DNA of 64,000 nt from Rotaria sp. Silwood1 (taxonomy: Eukaryota; Rotifera; Eurotatoria; Philodinida; Philodinidae). Position numbers and translations under genes: made by a program. Numbering within the stretch: the stretch's first letter is position 1; every line of letters starts with the position of its first letter. The notes beneath the pieces were generated by a model that searched no databases, was not told the DNA's origin, and saw nothing but the letters and a program-made list of their open reading frames with translations. The stretch spans positions 1 to 64,000 of the forward strand of contig CAJNOP010000914.1 of the NCBI GenBank assembly GCA_905250075.1, in the 5' to 3' direction. Shown piece by piece: positions 37,971 through 51,200 of the stretch.

Positions 37971-39190
37971 AGGACAGTGTCTTTTTTTTTTGTTTAGAAG
38001 TCAAAAACAGTTGTTGTTGTTGTTGTTGTTGTTTTTCTTGTATTTGTTCTCTTTTCTTTTTTTTTTTAGTTTTCAAATAAAATAATTTTAGTTCTCAACA
38101 CACAGTTATCATCTTTTGATATACCAAGTGTATTTTCATGAGGAACAGCGGCAAGATCTGAAACATTTACAGAAAAACTATTTTTTTCTGTTATCATGAG
38201 GGATGTAAGCCAAAACAGCTGGGCCGCCGTCGCCACAGAATCGTAGATAATTTTAAGAGTTGTTTTTGGGAGCCGCCGCTATGAAAAAGCAAGTTCAGTT
38301 GCTACGCCGCCGCCACGGACGAAGATATAGGATAATAGTCTAAGGCGTCGTCAGTGACATTTTTAAGAGAAAATACGTGTTTTTTGCTTGTCAAAGCCGC
38401 CGCCGCCGCTGTTTTATACATCTAGCTATCACAGCACTGATTGAAAAGAGTATTTTATAATTACAATATTCTCGTAGCAATAAGCCTAAGGATACGAGGT
38501 CTTGTCAAGCTATTCATAGGTCATCAGGGTCTGCATAACACACGTAGCCTTGAATCAAAATTGATTGATCAGTTAGAAGACTTTCTTTGATTTAAAGCAC
38601 GGCTTCTAGTTCGAAGGTGTAATTTATCGAAGGCGGCGCTGATTTCAACGTATTGTACTTCAGTATTAACAGCTCTGTTAGAAGGATCTTATTTTCTGCT
38701 CGATATTATTTTATCATCATCTTTCAAATGTCCCTCTAATCGATGGAATTTTTAATAGTGACTTCAAATATCAAGTTAATTTTTTTATTAAAAATCTTTC
38801 AATCTACAAAACTTTTTGCTCAGTGTAGAAAAATATTATGTTGAAAAAAATATTTTCGAAAGAGTCTCTTGATTATTAAAGAAGAATGATCTGTTTTTTT
38901 TTCGCTGGAGTAACTAATTCATAATATATATATTGTCCTTAAAAATTATACTTTGATTTTTTCATTTAATTTTCATTGAAATTCTCACAATAGAATATTG
39001 ACTAATACAGACATCTATTTTAGATGTCAGAAATGTTTTCTAAACCTCACCATTCATATATATTTCTAGTGACTCAACAAAATGTCGGCCTTGAGTCATC
39101 ATCAATCATTCATAACTGAATGAGTTATTCTATCAATATAAAGGAAGAGATTCACCTTATTTTTGACGAAACTTCCTATAATTTACAAAT
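37971..39190. other. Intergenic region with GC-rich repeat copy 2
   Basis: The first 100 bp hold a poly-T/GTT-repeat 3' region (AACAAC-type complement around 38010-38032). The repeat copy lies at 38185-38432. The remainder to the phosphatase start is AT-rich and shows no coding frame. Confidence 0.55.
38185..38432 (-). repeat. GC-rich dispersed repeat, copy 2 (inverted)
   Basis: The left end is GGGATGTAAGCCAAAACAGC and the right end, reversed, is GATGTATAAAACAGCGGCGG, an imperfect terminal inverted repeat. TATCA occurs just outside both ends (near 38194 and 38425), compatible with a decayed 8-bp duplication of a hAT-like MITE. Internally, CAAAGCCGCCGCCGCCG is the reverse complement of copy 1 sequence. 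Confidence 0.6.
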
Positions 39191-39955
39191 ATGACAACAA
39201 TATCACATGCTCGTATATCAACAAATGAAAGAAAAAAAATATCTTTATCTTCTCCTTTATTATTAACAAAAAAATCACAAACTACAACATTATCAAACAA
39301 AAAACCTATTGATCCATTTGAAAAACGTCTTAATTATATTCGTATACATCTTTTAAATAATAGAATTCAACGAAAAATAACATATCATGAACCAACACTT
39401 ATTTTTGATAAATTTCTTTATTTAGGTGGTCTTAGATCATTACACGATCAAGTAAGTTTTATTTTGTTTTTTTTTTCTTTTGATTTATCATTTTCTTATC
39501 GTTTTAATTAATTATTTTCTTTTTCTAATAATAAGAATCGTCTTACTCGTTTAAATATAACTCATATTCTATCAGTTCTTTGGATTCGACCAAAAAAAGA
39601 TTCGATTCCTTCAAATGTTAAACATCTTTTTATTAAAGCTGAAGATACAATATCATTTAATATGTCACCATATTTTGAACAAGCTTGTCAATTTATTGAA
39701 GAAGCACGACAATTAAATGGTTGTATACTTATTCATTGTGCATGTGGAGTATCACGTTCAACAACATTATGTTGTGCATATTTAATAAAACATCATTCAA
39801 TGTCAATTGAACAAGCTATAAATGAAATACGTACACATCGTCCTATTGTACAACCAAATACTGGTTTTCTTCGTCAATTAATACGTTATAATGAAAAAAT
39901 TGAACGTGATAAAACAGATATGAATATAATTGTAGAACAATTACAAAAAATTTAA
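39191..39955 (+). CDS. Atypical dual-specificity phosphatase
   Basis: Two exons, 39191-39451 and 39536-39955, joined in phase 0; 226 residues. The first 60 residues are Ser/Thr/Lys-rich. The phosphatase domain runs from about 68 (LIFDKFLYLGGLRSLHD) through LNITHILSVL to about 210. The catalytic loop is HCACGVSRSTT with nucleophile Cys155 and Arg161 (CX5R); Asp124 in KAEDTISF is the likely general acid. The size and lack of a rhodanese or MAPK-docking domain fit the small atypical DUSPs that act on phospho-Ser/Thr/Tyr; the substrate cannot be told. The DnaJ gene starts 136 bp downstream on the same strand. Confidence 0.9.
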
Positions 39956-40029
39956 TTTAAGTTTTTATTTTCTTTCCTGAAACGTGAATGACACAAATTT
40001 TAAATTGAATGAATTTTGTATTTTCGGTG

Positions 40030-40041
40030 TTTTTTTTTTAG
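40030..40041 (+). promoter_or_regulatory. Acceptor-like pyrimidine-AG before the DnaJ start
   Basis: A run of ten T ending in AG lies 50 bp upstream of the DnaJ start codon, inside the 136 bp gap after the phosphatase gene. It could be a spliced-leader trans-splice acceptor for a downstream cistron, or a cis acceptor for a 5' untranslated exon. Confidence 0.4.
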
Positions 40042-40091
40042 ATAATTTTGTTGTTTTTTTTTATTTTTTATTTGATTCTAAATTAAATAAT

Positions 40092-43000
40092 ATGGCATCT
40101 GGTACATCCGGTGATAATGATGATAAAAAGAAATCTTCATTTGGTGGTGTTCGATCTGGTTTTCTTGGTAAAACTGGTACAGATGAAGCACCATTAGATA
40201 AAACTTATTATAATATACTTAATGTATCACCAACAGCAACAGCATCAGAAATAAAAAAAGCTTATTATTCACTTTCATTACAATATCATCCTGATCGTAC
40301 ACAAAGTCTCAATGAAATAACACGACGTGAATATGCTGAAAGATTTAAACTTATTTCACAAGCTTATAGTAAGATAAAAAATATTAGATTATATTCTATA
40401 ATGCTTACGATTTTTTTTTGTTTTCGTAATAGGTATTCTTAGTGATGCAGAAAAAAGAACACTTTATAATAGGTATGTGAATACAAAAAAAAAGAAAACG
40501 AGATAATTCTAATAGAATTTTCATGTTCAATGATTTGATTATTAGAGTCTACTTTTGAATAGATGAAGATGAGAGTAAAGCTGTTTTTTGTTTTAGTAGT
40601 ATTTTTCTTTTATTGATGTTTAAATGTTATAGAATATCGTATAAGTGTAATATGTAAAGTATTGAGTTATTTTCTTATTCTATGTGTTTCATGAGATAGA
40701 ATAATATCTGTCTTTTTTTTTACTGATTTATAAAAAAAATATTTTCCAAAAATTAATATTCTAATATCGACATATAAGAAATCATTGATGCATACATTAC
40801 AATATAAATGAATTCCTATGTAGTAAAAACTATAACAGATGCGTGTTATATATTCTTAATGGAAACGGAAATTAGAAACTATTTTCAAATGAAAGAAAAA
40901 ACTTATTTTGTAGTTTTGTACTTAATTTTGCCGATGATATATATGTGTCCATTGAGTTCATTTTTAGAAGTTGGATTAGGACTAGATGAATTTTTTTTCA
41001 AGCATTGAAGCTCGTCTATATTTACTTGTTTCTATCGATTTTCATAGTGTTGATAATCTAGAAATATGAGTTTGAAAATCACAAACTAATCAATGTCTAA
41101 TCGTCATACAACAGAGAAAATATTTAAATATTAGCGAGCTTTAAATTTTGTATAGAAATCATAATTGTATTGAAAAAACAAAGCATGGATGTTATTCAAT
41201 ATTACTTGATGAAAAATTTTTGCAAGAATTTTTCGTTTGTTTTTAGTATTAGAGTTTCAAAAAATTATATAAGTCTGACATTGTATATTTTAACTAATTG
41301 ATATTTTACATGGACTAGTTGACAATAGAAATCCTATTGGTTTCTAAGTCTAATATAGAAATAATAACTGACAGCTACAGGATGTAAGTTTTGAGGCGTA
41401 ATGAAATTAGTTTGTATGGAGACAGAGAATAATCCCTAATCGAATGTATTTATATAAGCCTTGAATATTCATGTCAATCTTTTAAACGACATATCTTCTC
41501 CTGTAAATAATAAAAAAAAAAAATAGAAACATGAGAATAAATTTTTCGCAATCGATCAATGTGATTTTTTTTTGATAAAATATAGAATCTTATTCATTTA
41601 TTTGACACTTATTAGAATTCATAAGTCACATTTGTAAACAAATTATGCACTCAGTAACCTAATTGAAATGAATAATCTATATGAAAATGTCAAATGCAAA
41701 ACGAAAGAAAAGCAAAGGTTATCTTTTAAACTATTAATCAATTAGTGAAAGTTTGTGAGAAATATCAAAAAGGAACAAGTACGAGTCGAATAATTTTCAA
41801 ACTTTAAATCACTAAGATCTAGATTCAAAAAACAATGAAAAACAACAAGTTGATAAAACTGAAAAAAATACGTTCGTCAAAAATTTTTCATGATCAATTG
41901 TTTTTCAATTCAAACTTTATGCATTCTGTCGAGATTTATCAATATTTCAATAGAGTTTTAGCTTCCGGCATAGTATATAAATCCGCAGAGTGACCTGAAA
42001 ATTTCAGCTCAAAAGAACATTACTAAAATCCCAAGAACCACTCATATTTCACAAAAAAGGTAGAATTTTCTATTTTTTAGGACTTCAATATCTTCAGGAA
42101 GGAAAACTTTTTTGTGAACTGAGGATTTCAGATAACAAATAAACTTATCTATGAGCAAAATCGAAATACCTCCATTCAAATTGTTAGTAGGTACTATGTC
42201 AGAGGCTAAAATTCTAGTAGAATACTTATAACTTTGAATTACAGGCTCTTATTTCTTCAATAGTTTAATAACATATAATTTCTTGACATGTTATCTAGTT
42301 AACATGTGCAATTAATTTCATAGAATAATATTCACTATATTCATTTCAACATTGTGAAAGTTTACTACATGTAAAGATATAATTATAATATTGCGTTTAT
42401 AGTCTTTTTTGATAACTATAATATAAAAAGAAGCTTTGTCATTATACAGTATAATAAAAAGTTGTGCGCGCAATCCGTACCGAATTCAAATGTAACACAT
42501 GATGTAACTGCTATAGCTACTTACAGAGCGATTATTTAGTCTATTTATTTTGGCATGCATTTTTTATCATTCTTTTCCTTAATCCTTCAGAAATTCAATA
42601 AGGAAATACTATGCATTAGAATGAGCTATTATTGATGCATACCAAGATTGATTTATTGTCATTATAATCTTAATAAATTTCTAAAACTCTTTAATAAAGA
42701 TTTCAAAGTTTAGCCACTTATATTTACTCAAGAAAAAAATACTGAAAATTTTATAAATAATAATTTTTATTAATTCATCAAGTTTTTAATTCAGATGAAG
42801 ACTAAATTCTAATGAATGCTGTTGTAAAAATGAAAATGTATTCATTTGTCCACTAGTTTATAACTTCTCAAGAAAAAAACTCGATTAAAATTAAAACTGT
42901 ACAGTTACATTAGAGTCATCAGTGCCTATCATGGCTATAGATTTTCAGAGTGACGATTGTTCGAGTCTGTAGAGAAGTTGTAAAAACTTCTACTTACTAT

Positions 43001-43812
43001 TATTTTATATTTAGATATGGTAAAGATGAACGTCTTATAGCAAATGGTTCAGCTGGTATATCATTAGAAGAATTTGATGCTGAAGAATTCTTTCGTTTAA
43101 TGTTTGGTGGTGAACAATTTATAAAAATTATTGGTGATTTTGAATTAGCTAAATCATTAAAACATGCTCTTTCTGAAGTACTCAAAGATGTTGAAAATAA
43201 AGGTACAGAAGAAACACGTGAACAAAAAGAAGAAAAAATGCGTAAACGTTTGGCATATGCTGAAGAACGTACACAAGCACGTGAAGAACGTATTAAACAA
43301 TTATCAATAAATCTTACATATAAATTATCTGTTTTTACGGAATCAATACCATCAAATTCTAATGAAATTCAATATAATCAAGCATTAAATAATTTTATTG
43401 AAATAACACGTTTAGACATTCCAAATTTACTTAGTGCACCATATGGTGAACATTTATTACATGCTATTGGTTATATATATGTATCAAAAGCAAAATTATG
43501 GTTAAATAAATTAGATTCACAAGAAGGTCATATTGGTAAACGTATGTTAGGATTTGGTAAACATGTACAATCATCATGGAAAGAACGTGTACATGTTGTT
43601 AAAGAAACAGTTAAAACAGTTAAATGTGCTGTTGAATGGGGACAATCAATGTCAAAATTAGCACAAATAGCTGATGAAGAAGCAGCAGCAAATTCAGAAG
43701 GAGGACAAAATTCTCAATATCCATTTCAACATCATTCAGGACATTTAGATTATGAAGGATATACACCACCAGAAACAACAGCATCTGCATCCGCATCAGC
43801 CTCAGCTTCACC

Positions 43813-43846
<34 letters not shown>

Positions 43847-44173
43847 TCGAATAAAAATACAACAACATCTTCTCCAAGTAAACATCATCGTCATGGTAAA
43901 TCACCAGCGACACAACAACCATTACAATTAACTGAAGAAGAAAAACGTAAACTTGAAGCTGATACAGCTGCTAAATCTATGGAAGCACTTTGGCGTGCAA
44001 CAAAACTTGAAATTGAAAGTATTGAACGAGATGTTTGTGATCGAGTATTAAGTGATTCATTATGTTCACGTGAAACTCGACGACGTCGATGTATAGCTCT
44101 ATTAAATATGGGTGAATTATGGCACGTAGCACATGATAATCGAGCAGCATCGTCAAATTCTGATTCACCATAG
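40092..44173 (+). CDS. DnaJ/Hsp40 co-chaperone with DnaJ-X domain
   Basis: Three exons: 40092-40368, 40433-40472 and 43015-44173; 491 residues. The J domain spans about 36-110 (KTYYNILNVSPTATASEIKK, YHPDRT with the HPD triad at 66-68, LISQAYSILSD, TLYNRYG). It is followed by EEFFRLMFGGEQFIKIIGDF, the opening of the DnaJ-X domain known from yeast Caj1 and Djp1 and from plants. A basic coiled segment (EEKMRKRLAYAEERTQAREE) and a helical region with GEHLLHAIGYIYVSKAKLWL complete it. An Ala-Ser, poly-Pro, poly-Ser stretch (about 330-360) interrupts the X domain before a last helical block ending WHVAHDN. It probably recruits Hsp70; yeast Djp1 assists peroxisomal and mitochondrial import. Intron 2 is 2542 bp with no gene recognised in it. 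Confidence 0.9.
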
Positions 44174-47100
44174 ATCTCTATTCGTCTTGAGCTATCTTTT
44201 TCCTTTATAATCAAGTTTATTTTTATTTTTTTTCTCCTTTTGTGTACCAGTTTTTTTTTTGTCATCTTGGCTCATGTGTATCGAGGAAATAATATAATGT
44301 TCCATTCATCATTTTCTTTCTTTCTTTTTTTTTGTATTCAAAATCAAATAGACAAAACAAAAAATTTATTGACTCTTCTTTCATGTACTGCAAATTTTTT
44401 TTTTTTTTGTTGTATTAAAAACAAAGACGCATATGAAAGTATTTTTATCAATTGAATTCTTTGCACTTTATTCAAAGATGTTTGTGTTTCTTTCATTTCT
44501 TGTTTTTGTTCAGTAAAACGAACTATTACGGTATAAACAATAAGTAATGCAAACAAAATATAATGTTGTGTCTATAACTTTGAATTATATACAATGATGA
44601 ATTATTTGTAGCTATGAAATATTTTGCATTTATTATGAGTAGAAAAATTTATTATAATGACGAAAAGAACATTGAAAATATAAAGCTGTTAGCGTAATCG
44701 CTGTGCGAATGATATTTGAAAAACGATAGAACTGGTCTTGTTAATTGCAGGAAGATTGTCTACTCGTGGACACATTTTTTTCCCATCGTTATACTTAATT
44801 GTCATGCAATAGATTTTTACATAATGAAATCCCACAATCGATGGAGTTGTTTATTTGTACATCGTAAAGAATACTCCATTTTTGTAGTCTTGAGTATTGG
44901 CCAAACTAACATTCGATGCAAAAGTCTTGGCAAAAAAATGTCAACCTATGGTAGGTCATATTGCCAACTTCTAAACCAATCAAATTTTTTTGTGTTGGAA
45001 AGAGCAAAGTCTGAACTACAAATTTTCTACCAGACTTGTTTTTCCTGAACGAATCTACGAAGCAGGAGAAGCCAAAAACCAAACACCTCTACGAAAGTTC
45101 TTGCAACTTTATATTCGTGCAATATCATTTTCTATTTACTTTTCATTTTTGTGTACTCAAAAAGTGAGTACACACACTATAGAATCGGTCAGTGTGTTCG
45201 TCCGGCCAGCCGGCTGTTTACACAATAACTCTTCAAAGGGTAGTTCAATTGTGAGAAAATTTTGCACACAGAACCGTCTCATCAATATCTCGGTCGAGTT
45301 CGAAGATGAGAATGATTCGTTAAGAAATTGCTGAGTTATCGCAAAAATATCATTATTTCCTATGCTGTTCTATGCGAACATTGACCTATCCCGATTTTCA
45401 TAAAAAAAATTTTTCTCTCATAATCAAACAAAAGCTCAGCTATTATATACCATTCGATAGAGAATTACACGAGCTACAAAATAGTATATAAAACATTAAG
45501 AAACAAGAAGGTTAAGTCACCTATTGCAAAGATACTTAAACGGAAATTGCTTCTGTGTTTTTCCTTTTTGAAGTACACAAAATACTCGGTTTTAAATTCA
45601 CGGTTTCCACATTTATTTATATTAAAAGCAAAATGAAAACTCACATTTAATGATGATGTTTGTAGCATAAAAAGTGCTCTTTTCAATGGTGTATATTCGA
45701 AGTTAAATTTAGTCTTGGTTTCTCTAGAAAAGTATAGCTCTTTCTGGATGACACTGTCTAATTTGGTCTTACTTGCTATCTGACCGCTTTGTAGCAATAA
45801 AAGAAGTTTTTTCAATTCTTTTCTTTTTGCTAAGTTTCTAGGATCTGGTGTATTTCAAACAAATAACATACAAAGATTTCAGTTCACACATAGTTTCTAA
45901 AGATTGTGGTTGATTTCCTTCCAAATGGATGGTTCGTGCAAAAGAACTCTATTTTACAAAAATTTCAATTTCCTATTTTTTTTTAATTAAAGAGTCAAGA
46001 GCTAATCTTAAAAATATTTACCAAAGCTGATATCGATAGAACTTTCGATGTGCCACATTTTGGTGTATTTTTTGTTAGAATTCAATCCATGTAACTCAAG
46101 ATAATTGAGAAATAGAAACTTTTCAAGTTAGAAAAACGTTGCAAGAACTTTTTAAGAGATGTTTAGCTTTAGCTTCTCTTGCTTCGTAGATTGGTTCCGA
46201 GAATTTAAGCCTGGTACAAAATTTGTAGTTCAGACTTTGCTCTTTCTAACAAAAAAAAAACTTGATTGGTTTAGAAGCTGCCAATATAGTCTAACATAGG
46301 TTGACATTTTTTTGCCAAGACTTTTGCATCGCATATTAATAAGTCTTGTTTATCCAAAACAATAAATTGTTATCGTGTTGAAATTCAAATAAGAATTGTA
46401 ATCAATAGTACAATTCTTTATTCCTTTCCTTCTAATTATTCTAATATCTTAATCATTGACAATTAAATATGTAAAAAAAAAAAAGGACTCGATAAAATAT
46501 AATAACAGATAGGAAAAAGGATGATTTTAGGTAAGAATTCTCTCTACATGAATCGATTATTTCTATCTGACTGATTAATAAGAATTCTATTCGAAAGAGA
46601 GTAGTTCGAAATGATGCATCAATTTTGATGTCATAGTTGAGCATGTAAAAAAACAATAATGTTTACACTAGATAGACTTCAAAAGCATTCGAATTCGTCA
46701 GTCTTCTTTGTGAATGTAAGTTTGATTTTACTTAATAACGCCAACCACGAAGTATATGAAGAGGAAAGCAACGTAAAGATGAAAAAAAATAGGATAGACA
46801 GATCAAAAATAGAACGAATACACCCGAATATATATAAAAGCAGATAGGGAAAATGCTATCTATGGCATAGAATAATATGGTGAGAAAGACGCAATATATA
46901 ATGCGATGACATAGAAGGGAAAAATACCACTATATGTCCTATAAGTTGAAGAGAATAAATCAACACATAATGTATATGTGTATGTTAGTCAAATCTCCAA
47001 CATTCTCTATAGAGCTGCGACAATCATGCTCGATTTCACTGTAAGATAGGTTGTCGACAGAAAAAATTGGACAAAGGATTGTTGTCCTGAAAATTTTTCT

Positions 47101-48284
47101 ATAAGCAACAGCAATCATTATTTCCTAACTGAAATCGAATTTTTTTTTATCAAATAGGTTATTGAGAAAGTTACTTTTTGATTCTGTCAATACTTCGTTC
47201 TATGGTAGAAATCTAGTCCAGTTGTCATAAGTCTATAGAAAAGATCAATGAGTTGGAACCCTGTTTGGAGTTAGTCTAGTATAGAAGTTGTTTCGATATA
47301 ATCAAAATATGAGCTCAATTCTTGTTAGTAATATATATTTTTTAACCGTTTAGATCTAATCATTTTTCATAATTCTGGTATGTGATTGTTAATGTGAGTG
47401 AGAGCAAAGAGCAAAAGCTACATTCACACTTTCGTGCTTCTACGTTTAAAGTCATTCAAGAACATAATTTCGAAATTTCACACACTGAAACTAGCAGAGA
47501 GAAAGTGATGTATGTAAATAGGTACGTGTTCGCATTCATGTTTTCTTTCTGCATTACTTCAAGCTGTTTCTACCTGCTTAATTCTTTGTCGAAGGCCTTC
47601 TCTCGTTCTTTATACATGTTTCTCAAAACACGTGTCACAGAGCCCAAGATGCCTTACATATGGATTTGTGTACGCCGCAGTCATTCGCTCCTCTATCTAG
47701 ACCAAATTAGTGCATGTAACCGAAAAAAGTCTGAATATTTAGAAGGTTTTACGAATGGTTCGAGCAAAACATCTATCCATACTTAAGACGACGAAGAAAT
47801 GTTTAATGAAAAAACTAGTTTGTTGAGACTTTGAGAAGACCACGATCAGAATAAAAAAAAAGAAACTGTGATTATTTTTCGAAAGTCAGCATATTTGTCT
47901 TGATTGAGTTCGACTGAAGCTTTCCAATCGAGTATATTTTACTATTTATTATTATCTTAAATAATCACTCTCGATCTGCAGTGAAAAATCCTAGAAGGGA
48001 ATATTTTATATTATTAAATACTTTCAAATATTTCGAACTCTTTTAGAGTAGTGAAATTATGCGACAAAGAAAACACTTCAAATTTTTGAGAAAAGCCCGA
48101 TGCATATCAACATTTTCGATACCTGTTTATTATGAAATTACTGACGTATAAAATAACATATAATTAAATCAAAATTTTTCTTTCTGCAAAGAGAACAGTA
48201 GGAAAACGAATTTAATGCAATACTCTACATTAAATAATTCTTGTTCACACAGAATCGTCAGCGTTCTCTGAAGAGTGTATTCGG
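44174..48284. other. Gene-poor region with a foldback element
   Basis: 4.1 kb between the DnaJ and ART-TPR genes. Apart from the inverted-repeat element at 44914-46331, I recognise nothing. Frames of 60-134 codons (for example 47382-47786) have no domain, no splice-linked partners and mixed composition, and are best left unannotated. Confidence 0.5.
44914..46331. mobile_element. Foldback-type element with 194 bp inverted arms
   Basis: The left arm 44914-45107 begins CGATGCAAAAGTCTTGGCAA; the right arm 46138-46331 is its reverse complement with scattered mismatches (..TTGCCAAGACTTTTGCATCG at the end). Both arms contain AGAGCAAAGTCTGAACTACA and end inward at GTTCTTGCAAC. The 1030 bp centre has short frames only; the minus-strand frame 45474-45815 shows no transposase motif. 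No target duplication was identified. Confidence 0.78.
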
Positions 48285-51200
48285 ATGGCTTCAACACCAA
48301 CTTTATTAATAGATGAATGTATTAATTTGGAAGGAATTTCCCTTGTATGGGTGAATATACATTTACAAGAGTCCAATGATGCTCAACATCGTTTACAACC
48401 ATGGTTTAATCATCAAGAAATGTTCGTGGATCAAGCTGAATTTGAAAACTATATTCTTCATCATGTATCAGAAGATGATCGGCTTGTTCTTGTAGTAAGC
48501 GATACTACCATTCATCAACAATTCTTAGTATGCCTTCATCAATTACGACAAGTACTATCAGTCTACATCCTATGCTTGTACAAAAACAATAAAGAATTCA
48601 ATCAAACATGGCTCAAACAGTTTTCTAAGGTAAGGACCCTACCGGATACGATACGTACTCATCATTTTCAAAGCCATCTATATCATTTTGTAGAACAACT
48701 CATGGCGTACCCAATTGTATACATGACATTGCCTTTTCATCAATTTTTAATGTTCTTAGAAGGCCACATACCAGTTAAGGAATATTATAACAATTGTAGA
48801 CGATATAATGAGATATTAGAACTTTGTATGTTTTCTAACCAATCTATATGAAATTTTGTTTACAGTTACTTCAATAAAGTTTTGTCTCGTTTTCATTCGT
48901 TTATATCTAATCATAGTCACAATCAATTTAACAATTGATGTCTAATAAAGAACAACTTTTCAGTCCGTAAAAACACAAAAGTATCAGTTTTGCAATAAAT
49001 ATTTTTTGAATGAAGAAGATTCTAACCATTCATAGTAAATTCAACATGCCCTATCACTTGACATGTATATGGATCTTTCAAAAATGACAAAAAAAAAGTT
49101 TCGCTTTCAAATTCTCTAGAAGAGGACACGTGAATAGACAATAATATAGATTAGTATTTATTTTATTCCTTACGAATCTACACTCTAAATAGTCGAGTGA
49201 AATCAGACTATCAAGCTCTATCAGATTTATTATATATCCAGAGATTCAAAACTGGCGAACATTTTTGCTATTTTCAAAAGATACATACATATAAAATGAT
49301 AAGGCATGAGAAACTTATTATTCATAAACATAAACTTTTTCACTCAAAAAATATTTATCGCAAAACTTATGTACTTGTCTGCCCTTAGGAATCAAAAAAT
49401 TGGCTTTTTTGAGGTATGGATGGATGGATTGATTTAACCATAACACACAACAGTTTAGAGAACAATCAATCCGTATAATTATACAGGTCAGCGGTGCACA
49501 ATTTCTCAAGAAGTTGTACGCTTGGTCATCTTTGCCTTGAAGAGCAGTATCGAGCAATTAAAAATATCATAAAAGCTAGTAAAAATGCAATGATTTTAGA
49601 TAAGAAGAAAGCTGTTGTGATTATTATTAGATATAAACGATTAAAAGCGAAGTAAAACTTTATTGAAGTGACTTTAAGCAGAATTTCAAACAGTTTGGTT
49701 GGAAAACATATAGAATTCTAATATTTCGTTATATTATCCACAACTGTTATAATATTCCTTAACTGATGTGTATGACTTCTCAGAACATTAAAACTTGATG
49801 AGAAAGCAATTTATTATGTATCATTCAAGGGATTACGAATGGCTATCGAGAATGTTATAGATGGCTTTTTAACTGAAGGATGATCCTTTGAAGAGCTTAC
49901 ACAATTACTTAGTTCTATTTGTTATTATGGATGAGAATTTAGATTCGAGGTATATTCACCGACATGGATACACTTATTGCAAAGATACAAGATCATCATA
50001 ATCAAAGACAAAGATGTCAAGATATCGATACATCATTTGCATTCAACATTTTCAATATTTATAATGATAATAAAACTGATCGATCATCTTCAGATCTCAA
50101 TGCTCAATTTCTTCATTCATTGTTGATACTTGATGTTCTTTTACGAATGAAAAAAACATCATCAACTAACACTAATGAATTAATTCATTTGTATAGTAAA
50201 GCATACAATGACAATCCAATAGAACTTAATGATATAAAAAATTTCATTCTTACATATTCACCTAATCAAGCTCTTTGGTGGTATACAAGTAATACTTGTC
50301 TGTATAGAATATTAAATAAAGCATTTCGTGTTGATAATATTAATTTATTATATATCTTTCATTCATTTATTCATGATCTTCATCAACAACTTCAAAAATG
50401 TCAATGTAAATCCTTCGTTCGTGTTTATCGTGGTCAATTAATAACACATGATGAATTAAAACATCTTCAACATTCGATTGGTCATTATATATCAATGAAT
50501 TCACTTCTTTCTACTAGTCTTAATCGTAGTTTAGCTATTTTCTATTTAGGTGAAACAAATAATTCTCGTATGAAATTAAAACGAATTCTATTTGATATTG
50601 ATGCTGATCCACAAATTGATGGCATAAAACCATTTGGTAACATTGCACAATTTAGTGCATTTCCAAATGAAGAAGAAGTTCTCTTCATGCCTCGTAGTAT
50701 TTTTCAACTTGTCGATATTTCTTATGATCATAATGAGAATATTTTTATTGTTCGAATGATATTATGTGGTGATAAACAAAATCATTTTAAAGCAATCTAT
50801 GAACAAAATCGAAATGATTATGGTGGTAGACAACATAATGAAACTAATCTAATGACATTAGGAAATGTATTACAAAGAATGGGAAAATTCGATGATGCAG
50901 AAATGTTCTATCATCAACAACTTAATGAACTAGATCATATCAATAATAGTGATAATCGATTGATGTCAGCATGCTATTTCAATATTGGTGAGATATTACG
51001 TGAAAAAGGCGAGTACAATAAGAGTATGATATGGTATCAAAAATCACTAAATATCGATATTAAAACATTACCGAATGATCATCCAAATATAGGCAATACA
51101 TATAATAGTATTGGTATTGTACAAGAAAAGACAGGTGATTATGAAAGTGCTTTAGATTCGTATAGTATAGCATTGAAAATAGCTTTACATACATTTGGAT

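Noticed and set aside
45474..45815. Minus-strand 113-codon frame in the foldback element as a transposase remnant
   Set aside because: No DDE/D or other transposase motif visible and no extension by splicing.
47382..47786. 134-codon frame between the foldback element and the ART-TPR gene
   Set aside because: No domain, mixed composition, no splice partners; likely chance.
48630..48851. Treating 48285-48851 as a complete separate gene
   Set aside because: A strong donor (AAG/GTAAGG) at 48629 and the acceptor at 49942 rebuild the expected family junction, making the tail an intron read-through.
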